Shown piece after piece: positions 39,419-39,430 of a stretch of DNA of 39,430 nucleotides; the first letter of the stretch is position 1, and the number at the start of each line of letters is the position of its first letter. The stretch is from the NCBI RefSeq assembly GCF_003946245.1, contig NZ_RHNN01000032.1, positions 1 to 39,430 on the forward strand, read 5' to 3'. Under the pieces are notes generated by a model. It did no database searches, was not told the DNA's origin, and saw only the letters and a program-made list of their open reading frames with translations. The stretch comes from Levilactobacillus cerevisiae. GTDB taxonomy: Bacteria > Bacillota > Bacilli > Lactobacillales > Lactobacillaceae. Made by a program: the position numbers and the translations under genes.

Positions 39419-39430
39419 TGATAGTTAGCA

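Overview
The window looks like a chromosomal segment of a Lactobacillaceae bacterium, probably near the Lactiplantibacillus/Levilactobacillus group. The reasons are the low-to-medium GC content, purine-rich GGAGG ribosome binding sites, a T-box leader on a brnQ transporter gene, and a surface protein with a KxYKxGKxW signal peptide, MucBP repeats and an LPQTxE-type sortase signal. No rRNA, tRNA, CRISPR array or intact transposase was seen. The species call is inference.

Region 1 (1-11.3 kb) is defence-flavoured. On the minus strand lies the front of a type 1 BREX operon, brxA-brxB-brxC-pglX, with pglX cut by the window start. Next to it are a T-box-controlled branched-chain amino acid carrier and a secreted GH20 hexosaminidase, then an Mrr-type type IV restriction enzyme and a WYL-domain regulator. 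WYL proteins (BrxR) control BREX in other genomes, but this one is about 5 kb from brxA, so the link is only a hypothesis.

Region 2 (11.6-19 kb) carries regulator/target pairs: LysR with GNAT, a D-2-hydroxyacid dehydrogenase with HxlR, and TetR with a 36-residue membrane peptide and a MacB-like ABC exporter. Four copies of a CTAAC-N3-GTTAG operator mark the TetR unit. A 49-residue membrane protein and an orphan MazE-like antitoxin follow.

Region 3 (19-34.2 kb) is a dense redox/electrophile-response island: two aldo/keto reductases, two medium-chain dehydrogenases, short-chain and NmrA-like NAD(P)-binding proteins, an NTF2-like protein, a cyclophilin-like protein, a carboxymuconolactone decarboxylase-like protein with an O-acetyltransferase, a flavodoxin-fold quinone reductase, an epimerase, a CPA1 cation/proton antiporter, and LysR, HxlR and MerR regulators. 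Three promoters share one near-identical 19-bp dyad lying in a 19-bp spacer, the hallmark of MerR activation. A fourth MerR promoter has its own dyad. A LysR box recurs at the LysR gene and at about -66 of the dehydrogenase operon.

Region 4 (34.3-39.4 kb) encodes cell-surface and secreted proteins: a 712-residue LRR/MucBP LPQTDE protein and three consecutive small exported proteins of unknown function. Between them are an XRE regulator, whose start codon lies in a long inverted repeat, and a convergent 75-residue orphan protein.

I did not find a clearly undescribed multi-gene system. The best candidates for new biology are the TetR-controlled 36-residue peptide/exporter unit, the shared MerR operator set without an obvious cognate regulator, the attenuator-like leader of the antiporter, and the start-codon hairpin of the XRE gene.
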